This document shows, piece after piece, positions 12,316-24,700 of a stretch of 64,000 bases of DNA. Position 1 is the first letter of the stretch. Each line of letters begins with the position of its first letter. Below the pieces are notes generated by a model. It ran no database searches, was not told where the DNA came from, and saw nothing but the letters and a program-made list of their open reading frames with translations. Source of the DNA: Saussurea involucrata (taxonomy: Eukaryota; Streptophyta; Magnoliopsida; Asterales; Asteraceae); contig CM066326.1 of NCBI GenBank assembly GCA_033807775.1, positions 49,715,617-49,779,616 on the forward strand, given 5' to 3'. The position numbers and the translations under genes were made by a program.

Positions 12316-13020
12316 TACAACAATCGGGTTAAAATTATATTAATTAAAATATTTTTATATCTCAGCCAATTTATCGCCTAATTTTTGTCAAACATAATTA
12401 ATTTATAAGTTATCAGTTTTGCTTATCAGTCAATAGTTTTAATCCACATTTTTTCCTCTTTGTTAAACAATAGTAATAACAGTTAGTTATTAAAAAATAA
12501 AGTTTAAATGATTAATGAATATAAACTACAGTAGTTACATATGCTACAATCAGTCAACAAAAAAATTAAAATAAGTCAGCTGCACATAGTAAAGCCAAAA
12601 ACTACATTATAAATATTTGGAGTTCAAAATGGATCTGGTTTGTATACTCTTTGAATATACATAATGATATGTACATGAATTTATTTTGTATTGATTTTTG
12701 ATGCTATATTTTTATTGTAAAATGTTTGAAAACAAAATAAGAAAGTTAGGCAGTAGAAGTCTTAAATATCAAACTAAAATTACGTACACGTAAACATATT
12801 CAAAGCATGTAATTTCCAATAAATATGTAGTGCATATATACAAAAATTATGTCCAAAGATCAATGTTTGAATAATTTATGTGCAAACTCCCAAAAACTCG
12901 TTTGAACCATCATCCAAAAGCAAGGACCCTCCTACTAAACAAAATACTTTTATTTACGAATTTTTCCTTGCGAAATTTGTTGTTAAAGAGTGATTCGTCA
13001 CAAAACCGTTACAAAAGATG
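12089..13020. other. AT-rich stretch with a TA microsatellite
   Basis: AT-rich DNA between the LINE and the Harbinger-like repeat. A (TA)n run lies at about 12293-12317. Part of this stretch may belong to an older LTR that continues beyond the nested elements. No gene is supported. Confidence 0.5.
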
Positions 13021-13357
13021 GTGGGTACGTTTGGTTTGCAAGATTCTTACGAAACTCGAAGGAATTAGAATGATCTATTGCATTGACCAAATTTCATTCA
13101 GGCGTTTGGTTTACCTATGAAATGTAACTAAATTCCACACATTCCATCATTCATGGATTTGGTCATTTCATCACAATTCAGAAGGAATTCAATTCCATTT
13201 CCATCCCACTTTCTCAAAAAGACAAAATTATCCACACTTTCCTATTTTATTTACCAAGGCCACCGTCTTCGACCACCACCGGTCTGAACCACCGTCAAGG
13301 CGTCAACCACCACCGATCTAAACCATTGCCGATATGAACCTTAAAAATGACGTCGAC
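13021..13357. mobile_element. Harbinger/Tourist-like element, left part (split by element A)
   Basis: The left end GGGTACGTTTGGTTTGCA is the inverted counterpart of the right end at 34331-34350 (TGCAAACCAAACACCCC). Both halves carry the AATTCCATTCC-type words common in such elements. They also share a run of CACCACCG/TGAACC words at their inner edges (13280-13340 and 34047-34110), so the two halves were once contiguous. No transposase frame is visible. Confidence 0.55.
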
Positions 13358-14846
13358 AGTAACAACCCAACTCAAAAATGACACTTAAACAACATAAATT
13401 AAGCAACTTGCCGCAACGGCTCCAAAATACTGTCATAAACAAAAGATTACATCACAAGGTTTGCGGAACAACTATTACACAGCTGAGATTTCTAGAATAC
13501 TAAGCTTGACTTACTAAATAAAATAACCTCCTTCTAGACCAAAGCTTCACGCTCAAGCCTTCTTCTTGCACTTACTAGGGCCTTCTACTATACGCTTACC
13601 TGAAAATGGTTTAGTTTGGAAAATGCGAGAGTTAGACCATGAGATCTAGTGAGCTCCCTCAAGTAACAATAGTTCAACAGTACATATTTAAAACAGTTCA
13701 TACTTTCATAAACAACTTTAAATAAAAACTTTCAAGTAACCTCGCACTCATAAATGGCACACTGAAGTCACTTGGAAGTGACAACGTGTCAGTCTCACAC
13801 TGCCTTATTGGGTCACTCCTCCCATGGCATAAACGGTCACACCTCCCGGTATGAGCACTGGCGGGCCACACGCCCGGACTTAGCCAATTTACGTCTAACC
13901 ACAATGTATGCATACATCTCAAATAAACTTTCATACAATCAAAATCATACGATAAAACATGGAATTTCTTCTCATTTACTTACTTCATAAAACACGATTT
14001 AAAACACGTATTTTTAGTTAGAAAAACTCACCTGGTGCCCTTAACAATTCTTCTTGCTTTACTTTTGACCTTCAAATGGAATACCTGAGTAAGGGGATAA
14101 AATATAAGCTGGCCAGATACTAACTAACCAAACTTTCCGGACACATACTATCCGGACACCAACTTTCCGGACACCACACTGTCCGGATGCCACTTACCGG
14201 ATACCACACTATCCGGATGCTACTTACTGGGCACTATGTTTTCCGGACGTCTACCTATCCGAACAGCTATCCTATCCGGACAGCTATCCTATCCAGACAC
14301 TTACCGGACACTTCGTCCGGGCACCTACACAGACTATCCGGACGACGGGGTCTGTGACTTTTTTGGGATCAAAAACTGCTAAAACCCCTTAACCACAATG
14401 ATATTGCGATAAAACAGCATTATAAACATACTTTAGCTTATTCTTCACAAACCCTTTGATGCTTAAACACAAGGATGATGTCTAATCCCCCCCCCCCCCC
14501 CCTTAGAGTATTATCTTCAACTTTTAGCCAAAAACCCTCAAACAAAACAATCCAGCAACAAATCTAAAGACAAGGATTGAAATAAGAGATTACCTGATAT
14601 GAATTAATGCATGCTAGTCTCCAATCTTCCACCTTTTCTTCCCAATTTGCAGATTGAAAGTGATTTTTCTTTCTCTGCTATCACCCTAAGCCGCCACAAT
14701 AATAAAAAATGAGCACCTAGGGTTTTGAGCCAATTATTGAGGGTTTTTATACCTTCTCCCTTTTTGCACTTTGGTCCCTCCACAATAAAATTTCACTATC
14801 TCCCCCACTAACTTGTATTCTTAATATAAAAGACTCGGTTATTACA
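13358..14846 (-). repeat. Element A 3' LTR
   Basis: About 1.49 kb, matching the other LTR copy at 32993-34043 through most of its length. A CCGG-word array lies at 14135-14345 and a run of 14 C at about 14488-14502; the other LTR has only five C there. Confidence 0.85.
14135..14345. repeat. CCGG-word array in the A 3' LTR
   Basis: Eleven CCGG words in about 210 bp, mostly TCCGGACA, TCCGGATG or ACCGGATAC, spaced 10-30 bp apart. The homologous array in the other LTR of A is at 33325-33550. Several diverged copies (CCGAAC, CCAGAC) show decay from the same unit. Confidence 0.85.
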
Positions 14847-14863
14847 ACACTCCCCCCTCAAAA
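14847..14863 (-). promoter_or_regulatory. Polypurine tract of element A
   Basis: Minus-strand CTTTTGAGGGGGGAGTGT directly abuts the TGTAATAACC start of the 3' LTR. It is nearly the same as the tract of element C at 48418-48434. It would prime plus-strand DNA synthesis. Confidence 0.8.
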
Positions 14864-14997
14864 GAATTCCGTCCCCGGAATTCCATTATCGAAAAGATGA
14901 GGGTACTTGGACCGCATGTCCGCTTCTACTCCTCAAGTTGCCCCTTGCCCTCTATGAAACCGCCACTGGACCTTTACCAGCCAAATCTCTTTGTTCC

Positions 14998-15222
14998 TTA
15001 ACTTACAAATCTTGCTGCCCACAATCTCAACGGTTCCTCTATGTAAGTTAACCTCTCACCAATTTTGATATCCTCTAATGGTACTGCCATATCTGTCTCA
15101 GCCAAACGCCTTTTTAAATATGAAACATGGAACGTTGGGTGCAACCCCCCCCCCTTTAATTCTTCCGGTAAATCCAATTTGTAGGCTACTACCCTTACTC
15201 GTCCTATGATGACGTATGTCAA
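14998..15222 (-). pseudogene. Ty3/gypsy chromovirus Pol C-terminal remnant
   Basis: The frame contains YKLDLPEELKGGGLHPTFHVSYLKRRL. The match to the conserved linker between integrase and chromodomain of plant chromoviruses is clear (leucine-rich YRLELP, then HPVFHVS). An extra Gly next to a run of C (15149-15157) marks a small indel. A residual ERLTYIEEPL tail resembles the start of the chromodomain region. It lies about 150 bp inside the polypurine tract, the expected place for the end of pol. It shows that element A descends from a coding chromovirus. No upstream integrase frame is preserved. Confidence 0.75.
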
Positions 15223-16381
15223 CTCCTTGTCGTCTGTATTCTATGCATGGTCGCCACCATCTCAACTTCCAACATCTGCTGTCCATAATAAAGACGTGCA
15301 TCACACTATGAATTCTTCCAAAATTTCATCTAGCACCACAAGATCGTACACTATCTATCCAACTTTCATAACTTAGACAGATCCAAAAACGTAGTCCACT
15401 TCACTTTTCTCTCAAATGCACCACTCCAAACTATGGGGACGTCTTCCGCATCAAACCGCCCCTTTCTCAAACTCAAGGTTCAGAAGTCTTATGCTTTTCA
15501 ATCCAACCAACTTAGTTCCACTCGGTTGCCCAAACCGTTCTGATGGAACACATAACCGTGCACCATACTTCAGAACCGCCCTCAGTGAGTCATAACTTTG
15601 TTATGTCGTGCAATCTTGTACCATATACTTGCAATCCCTCCGATCAACTATACCCGCTTAAATACCATCTGTAACATCCAAGGCCAACCGTATCCGGTAT
15701 TGTCCGCCTTGCCCACACACCTGGACTCACGGTTTTAAAACGCATCTAATCAAGGTTCTCGCATACAACTTTACTTCCTTAAAAAGAAGGAACTTTGCGG
15801 AATTCCCTGCCACAATAACGAGAATCTTTTACCAGGAAACAATCACTCACTTGCCAACTTGGCACAAGGCCAACCTTGAACATCCCAACAAACTCACACC
15901 CAATAGTTCCCTCATCGGAGTGCATGCAATTCTAGATTACTTCTCCCAACCGACATTCGTCTATGCAGATAATACCGCCTTTTCTCGAAACACATTTGCA
16001 ACAACTCAACAACCAATTCATACGCTCCCACCACGTCATCACCCCACAGTTATACGTAGCTAAAAGCAGGTAACCTCCATAATCCCTCCTTGAAGTGTCC
16101 ACCTATCCGAATTGAACTTTTCCTGAAGACGCATAAATTTCTCACTGCATTCCACGAGTGTCCAATCATATATGTCATAACTTTGGTTACCCTCACTCGA
16201 CGAGGAGGAGTGGCCATGTTCAAACAAAACTATTCCCAATAGCTTATCACTGAACGACCAGTTCGTTTGAACGCTTCACACTATATCACCAACTCAAATC
16301 CAATGGTCCTTCATTCCGAGCACTACAGTCAACTACCCCTTTTTCCACTTCTTTCCCGAACATAAAACATACATAAATCCC
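15223..16381 (-). other. Element A internal region, non-coding (part 1)
   Basis: Homologous in sequence to the 3' part of the internal region of element C on the opposite strand (around 46900-48000). It is riddled with stops on the minus strand. Presumably it is degenerate pol. It ends in the ATCCC target duplication of element E (16377-16381). Confidence 0.6.
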
Positions 16382-16759
16382 TGTTAGGACAATAAATGTC
16401 CTACATATTTGAAAGATATATAAATAATTATATAGTGCTTAATTAGTTTAATTATAGAGGTTAATTATTGTAAAAGCCTTAATTATTGTTAATTGGGCTT
16501 AGCTTATTTGTCTAATGGGCTTAGGCATTGTTTGTTTAAAGGCCTAAGTATTTAAGGTTAATGTTAACCTTGAATTAGGTTAGACGATTCATTAGAGAAA
16601 TTAGAGCTTAATTGTTTTAGAGAGAGATAGTTGTTTTTCATTCAAACATTTGTAAACTATCTTGATTAATAAATATGAGAGGGATGACAAGTTGAAATCA
16701 TTATCTGTTCTTGTTATTCCTAATTGAATCGTTGTTATCTGTTAAATCTGGGTCTAACA
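16382..16759 (+). repeat. Element E 5' LTR
   Basis: 378 bp, TGTTAGGAC...GGGTCTAACA. It carries GGGCTTAGCTTATTTGTC and an AGAGAGAGATAG purine run near the probable transcript start. Differs from 21410-21787 at about four positions. Confidence 0.92.
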
Positions 16760-16760
16760 G

Positions 16761-16780
16761 TTGGTATCAGAGCCGAATCG
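16761..16780 (+). promoter_or_regulatory. Primer-binding site of element E
   Basis: TTGGTATCAGAGCC directly follows the 5' LTR. This is the complement of the 3' end of initiator-methionine tRNA, the usual primer for plant LTR elements. Confidence 0.88.
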
Positions 16781-18140
16781 GTGATTTGAAGAGACGAAAA
16801 TAAATCGAACGAAAGCAAGAAAAGGAAAGAATTTTCGCAGAAAATTTTCTGGAAAATCACAGCCAGCCGTTTTGCCTATTCCCGGAGATTGAACCGTTGG
16901 ATCATCGCGATATTTGGACAGCAGCTTCTTGACACTCATTTTCACATTCTGACCGGTTGGATTAATCGTTTGAGGTCCAGAAGTTGCCCAGATTATTTTC
17001 GACATACAGCAGATTTTTTATGAAAAGTGCAGATTTTTTGAAGAAAATCGTTCTTCAATCGGTTTGCAAAGTTCTTTCATTAACTTATTAAGTTGTTAGT
17101 TTGATCTCGATTGTTTACTTGCGCTTATCTGCTGTTTATCTACGATAACATCGATTCTCAAAGTTTAATCTTTCAATCTTTAAAAGTCAAATCTTGAGTT
17201 TTTGGTGTTCTTTAAGTTTTGTGGTGATTTGTGAAAAATATGATATATTTTGCATAGAAATCGATTTGGGTGTGTTTGTTTTAGTGTTTTTGGTCAAAAT
17301 CTAACCCTACAGGAGTGAAACCAAACAACCCTATCGAAAATTGATCCGAATTTAAGCAAACAGCCGCGGTTTCCGGATAGAATCAACTCTTTCCGGACAA
17401 CTGTGTTAAATCCATCCGGATTCGCCTCTTTTCCGGGTAAGTCTTCCGGGTAAGTTCCAACTCTCCGGGTAAGTCGTTCTAACTCAATCAATCCGGGTAA
17501 ATTAGTTTCCGGAAACCCAAAGTTTCCGAACACCAATTTATTCGGATATCTCTGTATCCGGTAAGTATCTTGTCCGGACATCTCTGTATCTGGTAAGCAT
17601 CTTATCCGGACACTACTTCACCCGGAAACTTTTTGTTTAAATTTTTTATCCGGTAAGTATCTTGTCCGGACATCTCTGTATCCGGTAAGCAGCTTATCCG
17701 GACATCCCTTTACCCGGCAACCTTTTTTGTTTAAATTTTTTATCCGGTAAGCTATTTTTCATCCAGTAACCGCAACCCCATCCGGTAACCAATTTTGACC
17801 GGAAACTCCGATCATCCGGTACGTAATCTCATCTCATCCGGTAAGCATTCACACCCGGTAAGTTTGTTTTTGCAATTTTTGTGTGACGCTTGAGACTTTT
17901 TGCGACAGTTTGATCTTATTAGCGACTATTATTTTTTTGTGATTTATTTTCGTCGTTCTTGATCTAACTTGGTTTGTTTTTCTCGCAGGTTTCACCATCG
18001 AAGTTTGATTTCGTTCGTACCGTCAATAATCAGATTTTAAATTTTAAAGCGAATTTATTTTATAGATTTGTTTTCTGATTTATCTTCCGCAAATTTTTCT
18101 TCAAAATAACACCGATTAACGATCATTTTTTCAGGTAACA
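16781..18140 (+). other. Element E long leader with CCGG-word array
   Basis: About 1.36 kb without a supported frame. The stretch 17360-17865 holds about 25 CCGG words, many as TCCGGTAAGTATCTTGTCCGG, including a duplicated block of about 100 bp (near 17545-17645 and 17647-17747). Several CCGGTAAGT words look like splice donors. A plausible acceptor (TTTCTCGCAG at about 17980-17989, or TTTTTTCAG at about 18126-18134) precedes the Gag start, so the array may be spliced out as a 5' intron. That is an inference. Confidence 0.7.
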
Positions 18141-19401
18141 ATGTCGAAGTATTGCTTCAATCATGCGTGCAAAGATCTGATGAGAATGCATGGAGAGAAT
18201 TGGGAGCGTGCAAATGAAACGTTCAAAAAGCAATTCAAAGAACTGAAGGAACAGAAACTGCAAATATCTGAAAGTGCTGATAAGCTTGCCAAATCCGAAG
18301 AAAAGGCAACAGCCTTAGAGTCCGAAAACACGGAGCTGAAAAAGAAGTTTTCTGAATTGCCATCACCAGACGAGATAAAGGCACTTAAAAAGAAAGCACA
18401 TCAAAGAATTTCTGAAAAGAATATCCAGCAATCAGATGATTTGTGCAACAAGTACATCAAGGAACTAAAGGAGCTAAAATCTCAAATCTGAAATAGTTCT
18501 GAGAAGCTTGCTGAAGAAGAAGAGAAAGGTAAACTGCTAAACCTTGAAAACATTGAGCTTAAACGCAAACTCACTTCTCTTGAAAAGACTCTTGAAAAGG
18601 AAAAGGAAAGCTTTGAAAAAGAAAGACAATTGCTTAATCAAAAGCAATCTGGGCTTTCAACCAAATCTCTTGAAGAGAAGAAGAGACTTGAGCTTATGTG
18701 CATAAAACTTTCAAAACAGATCTCCGACTTTGAAAGGGTCTTAATTTCAGAAAGAGAGAAGTTTGAAATAGAACGCAATTCTTTCCCCAAAAAGAATGGA
18801 GAACTTTCTTTGAAAATATACGATTTGGAGAAAGAATTATACAGGGAAAGTTGAAGGTTTTAGAGCCAAATGTTTAAAAGATGATTTTTCAAAAGAGAGG
18901 AAGGTTTTTCAGTCCGAGATTTCAAAGCTTACAAAGAGATTATCTGAATTAACTATCGAGTCTTTGAAGAAACAAAAGGTTAAATCTGATTCAAAGATTT
19001 TTGTCAAATCAAATAATTTTTTCAAAGATCAGATTCGACTTTCCAATCTTTTCTATAATTCTCGTGTTGATAATAATGATAATCAATTTTTCAAGAAAGT
19101 AAAAATGGAGTGGAGAGTTAAAGGAACCACTCCTGCTCCAAAGTCATCCGTCCCTGTAAAGAATGCCAAGAACAACACAGCTTTCCACGCTAAACCTTTT
19201 GTGAAAACCGATCGAGTTTACTCTGTTAATAAACTGATCAGCTTATCTGCACAGAAGCTGTGTTGCTCTTATTGTGGAACAAGTGACTTTGTGAAGAAAG
19301 ACCATGCTCAATATTGGTATGGTACTTATAGTATCCCAGGTCCTCATAAGGCATCTAACCGTCAAGGATCCATCCCAAGATGGATACCAAAATCTTTCTA
19401 A
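18141..19401 (+). pseudogene. Element E Gag-like coiled-coil protein with zinc knuckle, broken
   Basis: Starts at ATG 18141 just after a TTTTTTCAG. The first part is a long charged coiled coil (FKKQFKELKEQKLQISESAD and repeats of K/E-rich heptads) typical of Sirevirus-like Gag proteins. An in-frame TGA (18489-18491) interrupts it, and the same frame resumes to about 18854. A frame change follows, and the last part (18964-19401) ends with CCSYCGTSDFVKKDH and a GPHKASNRQGSIPRWIPK tail. In the usual knuckle (CX2CX4HX4C) the third and fourth ligands are His and Cys; here Phe and His stand there, so zinc binding is doubtful. No pol follows, so the protein could at most package RNA. Confidence 0.7.
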
Positions 19402-20226
19402 TCTGTTTTGCAGGAACGTCATGTGCATTTAAATTAGAAGATTCGTTTCACATGACGAGCACTCAAAGGTTAGGCCAATTTTGAGGGGGAGTACTAACTT
19501 ATGCAAGGTATGTGCACTCTAACTGAATTCAAAAAATCATGGCAATTCATTCTGAATAACTTACTTGCGTTTGTTATTATCTAAGTTTAACTTCCATGTT
19601 TGCCATGATCAAAACTCTCTTGATTTAGTTATTTCCATGTCTCAAATGTTTGTTGATTTTTCGATGGAAATACACTCGGTTTTTGAATTCCACTTTGTGT
19701 TCATAGTTCATCATTTCATATTAATGATTCAATTCTTATCTGATATATTAATTGTGACTTGTTCCTCACAATTAAACTTTCTAATCATTGATTGATTTTT
19801 GAACGTACTGTGCTTATTGAGTCATTCTGTTTTGCGCTTGAATCTATTCCTTGAACCTCTGGTATTTCAAAAATGTTATGACTTCTGAATAATTCAGTTC
19901 ATAACTCGTTTTTAAAAGTTATGACTTCTGAATAATTCAGTTCAGAACTCGTTTTTTAAATGTTTTGACTTCTTATTACTTCAGATCAGAACTCGAACTT
20001 ATTTTTTAATGACTTCTGATCATCTCAGATCATGACTCGTTCTTAAACGCTGTGACTTCTAAACACCTCAGTTTAGAACTCATACTTCACTGTTTTACTA
20101 AAATGCTATACTCGTTGCATGAATGTGTGTTAGGAATTAAATCGTTTCTATGGTCTATCCAGAACCGGAAGGACCTACCCAAGAAACACATCCCTTATAG
20201 ACTACAGTGAGGGGTCTAGATAATAG
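19402..20226 (+). repeat. Non-coding part of E with about 52-bp tandem repeats
   Basis: Between about 19870 and 20090 four to five diverged copies of a 50-55-bp unit follow each other. Each has ATGACTTCTGA, an inner TTCAG and AGAACTCG. The ends TTCTGA...TCAG(A)AC are inverted within each unit, so each can form a short hairpin. The rest of the stretch has no supported frame. Confidence 0.7.
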
Positions 20227-20583
20227 ATGATTTTGGAGAGAAAAGAATATGATGAGGTTGTGACAGGACTTAAAAGAATTATTGGTCCTTACCAAACCGA
20301 GTCAGTTATCCGGGTAACCACACAATCTATTCATTCTCGTTCTTTGGAGATGAATATTGAAACAGACATGGACCCAGTGTCGATAACTCGTGTCACCCCA
20401 CCCAGCTACTCAAGTATCTCCCAACAGATGCTTGTTTCATATATTCACGGAGGCTTAGCACATAATCTATCTATTCCTCACTCAGAGGTCTTAGATATTG
20501 AAACAGGAAGACATCAGCTCCGGTCTCCGAACTTCATATTCTATTCACTGTGTCAATTGATTTTTACTTGCGTCCCAGGTTAA
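20227..20583 (+). CDS. Open frame of unknown function in element E
   Basis: A 118-codon frame starting MILERKEYDEVVTGLKRIIG. I do not recognise it. It has no signal peptide and no clear motif; the end is hydrophobic (FYSLCQLIFTCVPG). It lies between the tandem repeats and the purine-tract region, where autonomous relatives may carry pol or an extra 3' frame. It could be a leftover of such a frame or a chance opening. Confidence 0.25.
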   Translation: MILERKEYDEVVTGLKRIIGPYQTESVIRVTTQSIHSRSLEMNIETDMDPVSITRVTPPSYSSISQQMLVSYIHGGLAHNLSIPHSEVLDIETGRHQLRSPNFIFYSLCQLIFTCVPG

Positions 20584-20919
20584 ATCAATTTTTGAGCCTA
20601 ACAGATAAAATTTATTTCTTTCACACATGCACGAGTCTTTGTGATTCCCATTGCATATCTTCGTGATATTGCCGGAACAGATTGAGAAGTTAATTTTTTT
20701 AAATTTTCTTCAGTGATAACTGGAAGTCCTATCAGAGATTCTCCTTTGCCAACTTTGAACATAGGCCACACAATTTTTTAAATTGTTGTGATAACAGTTA
20801 CTTTTGTGTTTCTGTGTTAGATGATTACCCCATTTCTGGTTACTTAATGTTTTATCTGGATTCTTTTGCTACTCGTCATTTTTTGTCTTTGAACGTGCAT
20901 GATGCTCCGGATGCTCCTG

Positions 20920-21409
20920 CTCATCATGAGGGGGAGAAAGGGTACAGATTCAAAGACACGGATTATCAAGTTGAGTGGGAGTTAGCAAAAGCCGAGGGGG
21001 AGTAAAGAAGACCCCATGCAAAAGCCAAGGGGGAGTAACGGTCAAGCCAAAATCCGAAAAGACTTCAAGATTTCAAAGTGCATTCAAGTATTCAAAGTGC
21101 TTACAAGTGATCAAATCTTCTCATCGTATTTCAAAGTGGTGTTTGCCTCCATTTCCTCCATCGAGCATATTGGTTCTACAAGCTGAAGCTGAAAGCAAAG
21201 TCAACTCGCGGTTCAAAGACAAATTTATTGTTCACCGAATCCGTTTACAAAGTTGAAGATATGAAGACCAAGAGCTTTATTCAAGGGGGAGCGCTGAAAA
21301 GACAGGAAGTCAAGCAACACCGAAGTTTTTCAAAGATTCAAGAAGAAGAGAAGATCAAGACCTGAAGGTTTCAAGTCCAATTTTTATTTATATATCTTTA
21401 GGGGGAGAT
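20920..21409 (+). promoter_or_regulatory. Repeated polypurine tracts before the E 3' LTR
   Basis: Five AGGGGGAG-type tracts lie at about 20929, 20995, 21028, 21284 and 21399, with a decayed one (GAGTGGGAG) near 20973. Only the last abuts the 3' LTR (TTTAGGGGGAGATT, then TGTTAGG) and should be the working tract. Element F keeps the same series. A short frame (HHEGEKGYRFKDTDY, about 20917-20965) runs through the first copies in both elements. Confidence 0.75.
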
Positions 21410-21787
21410 TGTTAGGACAATAAATGTCCTACATATTTGAAAGATATATAAATAATTATATAATGCTTAATTAGTTTAATTATAGAGGTTAATTATTGTA
21501 AAAGCCTTAATTATTGTTAATTGGGCTTAGCTTATTTGTCTAATGGGCTTAGGCCTTGTTTGTTTAAAGGCCTAAGTATTTAAGGTTAATGTTAACCTTG
21601 AATTAGGTTAGACGATTCATTAGAGAAATTAGAGCTTAATTGTTTTAGAGAGAGATAGTTGTTTTTCATTCAAACATTTGTAAACTATCTTGATTAATGA
21701 ATATGAGAGGGATGACAAGTTGAAATCATTATCTGTTCTTGTTATTCCTAATTGAATCGTTGTTACCTGTTAAATCTGGGTCTAACA
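21410..21787 (+). repeat. Element E 3' LTR
   Basis: 378 bp, same ends as the 5' LTR, followed by the ATCCC duplication. The near identity of the two LTRs marks a recent insertion compared with J, whose LTRs differ far more. Confidence 0.92.
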
Positions 21788-21792
21788 ATCCC

Positions 21793-24700
21793 CTTTCTTC
21801 CTACTCTTACCAGGAGTTCGCACACTTACCGATGACAATCTACACTCGCTACTTCACCTTTTCGGTGTTACTGCCAACTTTCTGCTTCCAATCTACTCAC
21901 TTATTCCGACATACTATCTTCACCTCCCCACGTTAGCGTGGAGCACCGCCCACCAAACCACACTTGTCCCCCTCTTCCGACCCTTCCACATGCGTCGATA
22001 ACACTTCCTCATTACTATACATAACCGAACGGTTGCACCAAAATTCTAAGTTGAGGTACCCAACCAAGTCATCCCAAAATGACACCGGTGTTCAAAGCCA
22101 CTACACCCTTCTTGCTTTCCAAACTATTACCTTCTCGGATAATTCCTTCGCATATAAGAAACAATTCACATCCCTTAAAGATTTCGCATCTACTACACCA
22201 CATCATAGACTAACCAATCCAACATCTTCTTTAAAATTTCAATGATCCAAAAATATACTCACCCAACGACTCCCACAACCAAAGACACTCGGTTTCTCCT
22301 TTGGATAACCACCCACTACTGCTCTGTCATTTTATTCCGAGAATAGTCATATCATAACGCCAACTTATAAACCACGTGTCCCAACAAATTGTATAACTCA
22401 CCCGAAATCCCCGAAAAGGCTTCCATCTGATACTTCACCTCTTTTAACAACACATTACCATATCATTGGCTTGCACATTTATCTTGGCAATTGATGCCAC
22501 TAACTCATCCATACATCTTCCACCCACAACATCACACCGCAGACCAGGTTCCTCACGATCATTTGTACACAAAATCAATATTGCCTTCATATCCACCCAC
22601 ATATATACCCAAGTCTATCTCACGACTTTGTCTTCCCCCAAATCTAGATGAACCACAACTCACGATTTCCCATTTTACTCAAACATATCCGTTCCTTGCT
22701 GGTTCTTGGCGATCCCAAAGACCATTACATAAGACAGGGCACATTCCCTTGCAGATCGATATAATCTATGCACCCACTTCGTTTGTACTAAATTCCTCAT
22801 CCTTTTACGAACCGTCCAAACCTCGTAAGTAAAACACTCATCCCAAAACAACAGTCTTTCACCATTTTAACACCCATACAAGGTGGTCCACAATCATGCA
22901 TGTATATATCTTTCCTGGATGACCTCCTACGTCTACACACATCAAGGCGATTTTCTCAACTTTCAACCTTCTGATTCAAGTCTTCGGCTACAAAGACCTT
23001 ACACAGTTGTTGACTTCAACATCAATAGTCGACCTGATGATGCTTCCCTAACCTTTCCGTCAACAAGGGTTCCTAACAGAACCTAATCCTTTCCAACATA
23101 TCATAATCAATCTTCATATCCCGTCGTCCTCACTTGAAGGGGAAAATTTTCAAGAGTTACTTGTGCAATGTCAATATTACAAGACCACCTCAAAACTCAT
23201 GTTCGACGCCGAAGACATTTCATTTCTACCTCTCAACACTACTCATAACGAGTTGCTAATACCAGCACCTTGATGACTTCAAGTCCTTCCTCCGGACACA
23301 ACCGTCCCTCGACAACTGTATCTCCAGTTACCGAATAAGGGTACAGACCACCATACAACCGACACCAAAGTCTATTTCCGACTCTTCCATTGTTCACCTC
23401 TCTTCTTTAACACGAATACCAAAATTACAAACATTCACCCCTGGTTTGTCCAACACCTCTCCACTCTCGGAATCCTTCCTTATCTTAAAATGTAATAACT
23501 CTACGACCTAGTGAGTTCATAGCCTTCATGCATGACAACGCGATAAATAAATCATTTCGCACATTTTATCATTTAAAAGAAACAACACTTGGAAACAACT
23601 TGGGTACATATGACCCCAACACTCTCATAACTCCAATGCCCTGCACAACAATCTAGAGAATCGTTCGCACGTAGCTTTTCAGTAAAACTCAATCTTACTC
23701 AACCAAAACGGCGTTGTTACGACAGACACATATTGAATGGAAATCTTTCTATAAGGAAAAAATATTCTGAAAGAAATTACCGACACGAAGTAAACCAGTC
23801 GGCTCCCACACTCCTTTATACGACATCGACATGTTAATACTCATTTTGGTTATAAAAGCTTTGCAGCCACACGTTTTCTTGACTTTTTGCAACAAACTTA
23901 TCTTATCATGAAAAGAGCAGGATATTTTGGCAAATCACTAAGCTCAAAATTTTATTGTGCGACGTAAATAGGATTGCCTTTTTCTTTAAACACACGCTTG
24001 CACACGTCGACTCATTTCCGACAAAATTTGTTATTTATGCATTTACTTTTAATTACGAAAAAGCTCATGTAACACATATAAGGACGCAATGCATGAAACT
24101 CGACTTGCAATTGAAGGCTATTCACTCTAACAAGGTCAACCGTTGTACCCACACAACTTATCATTGGCACTCTACCTTCGACCAACGGTCGCCCTCTCGT
24201 CCTTGCAACAACTTGTTGTACATGCGTTCCACAGCCCACCTACTCAACCATCCCATACAATTTTTGTCTTGACCAATTACCTCACATTCTACCGCTACAT
24301 GTTTTCAATCCACCACTGATATCTTCCCTTCATTGATCCTGCCACTGAAAAGCTAGACTAAAGAGTCAGGGCCCCAGTCCTCCATTCGCTCTTGAATTTG
24401 ACGCTTTCAAGATTCCGACACTACCCTTCCTCACCATTCCAACTGATCTACACCACGATTTCAAGAATTGGGACTCACCAGAAACGAGGAGTTTTACCCA
24501 TAACCAATCATTCACCCTCTTTGAACCCACGAAGATCTACCTCTAAACAGCTCATAACATTCCAAACAACACTTCTTCTACAAGATATATATACATCATA
24601 TCATAAATGATCTCTCACGATACCTCAACTCATTGCTATCAATGCAAGGTCAAAACCCACTACATACTACCACACTCATCGATCTTCCTAACGAGAGCAA

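Larger units (their letters stand above)
16382..21787 (+). mobile_element. Element E: young non-autonomous LTR retrotransposon (copia-like)
   Basis: 5,406 bp with 378-bp LTRs that differ at about four sites (near 99 percent identity by eye), a perfect 5-bp duplication ATCCC at 16377-16381 and 21788-21792, a primer-binding site and a polypurine tract. The internal region encodes a broken coiled-coil/zinc-finger Gag-like protein and no protease, integrase or reverse transcriptase. It must have been moved by a partner element. The TGTTAGGAC...AAATGTCCTA LTR start links it to F and G. The Ty1/copia (Sirevirus-like) assignment rests on the Gag and the short LTR and is an inference. Confidence 0.9.

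Noticed and set aside
15851..16063. Coding frame on the plus strand of element A
   Set aside because: Antisense to the internal region of A. The peptide has no recognisable feature.
17360..17865. CRISPR-like array
   Set aside because: The CCGG words are short, irregularly spaced and in a plant LTR element; there are no uniform repeats and spacers.
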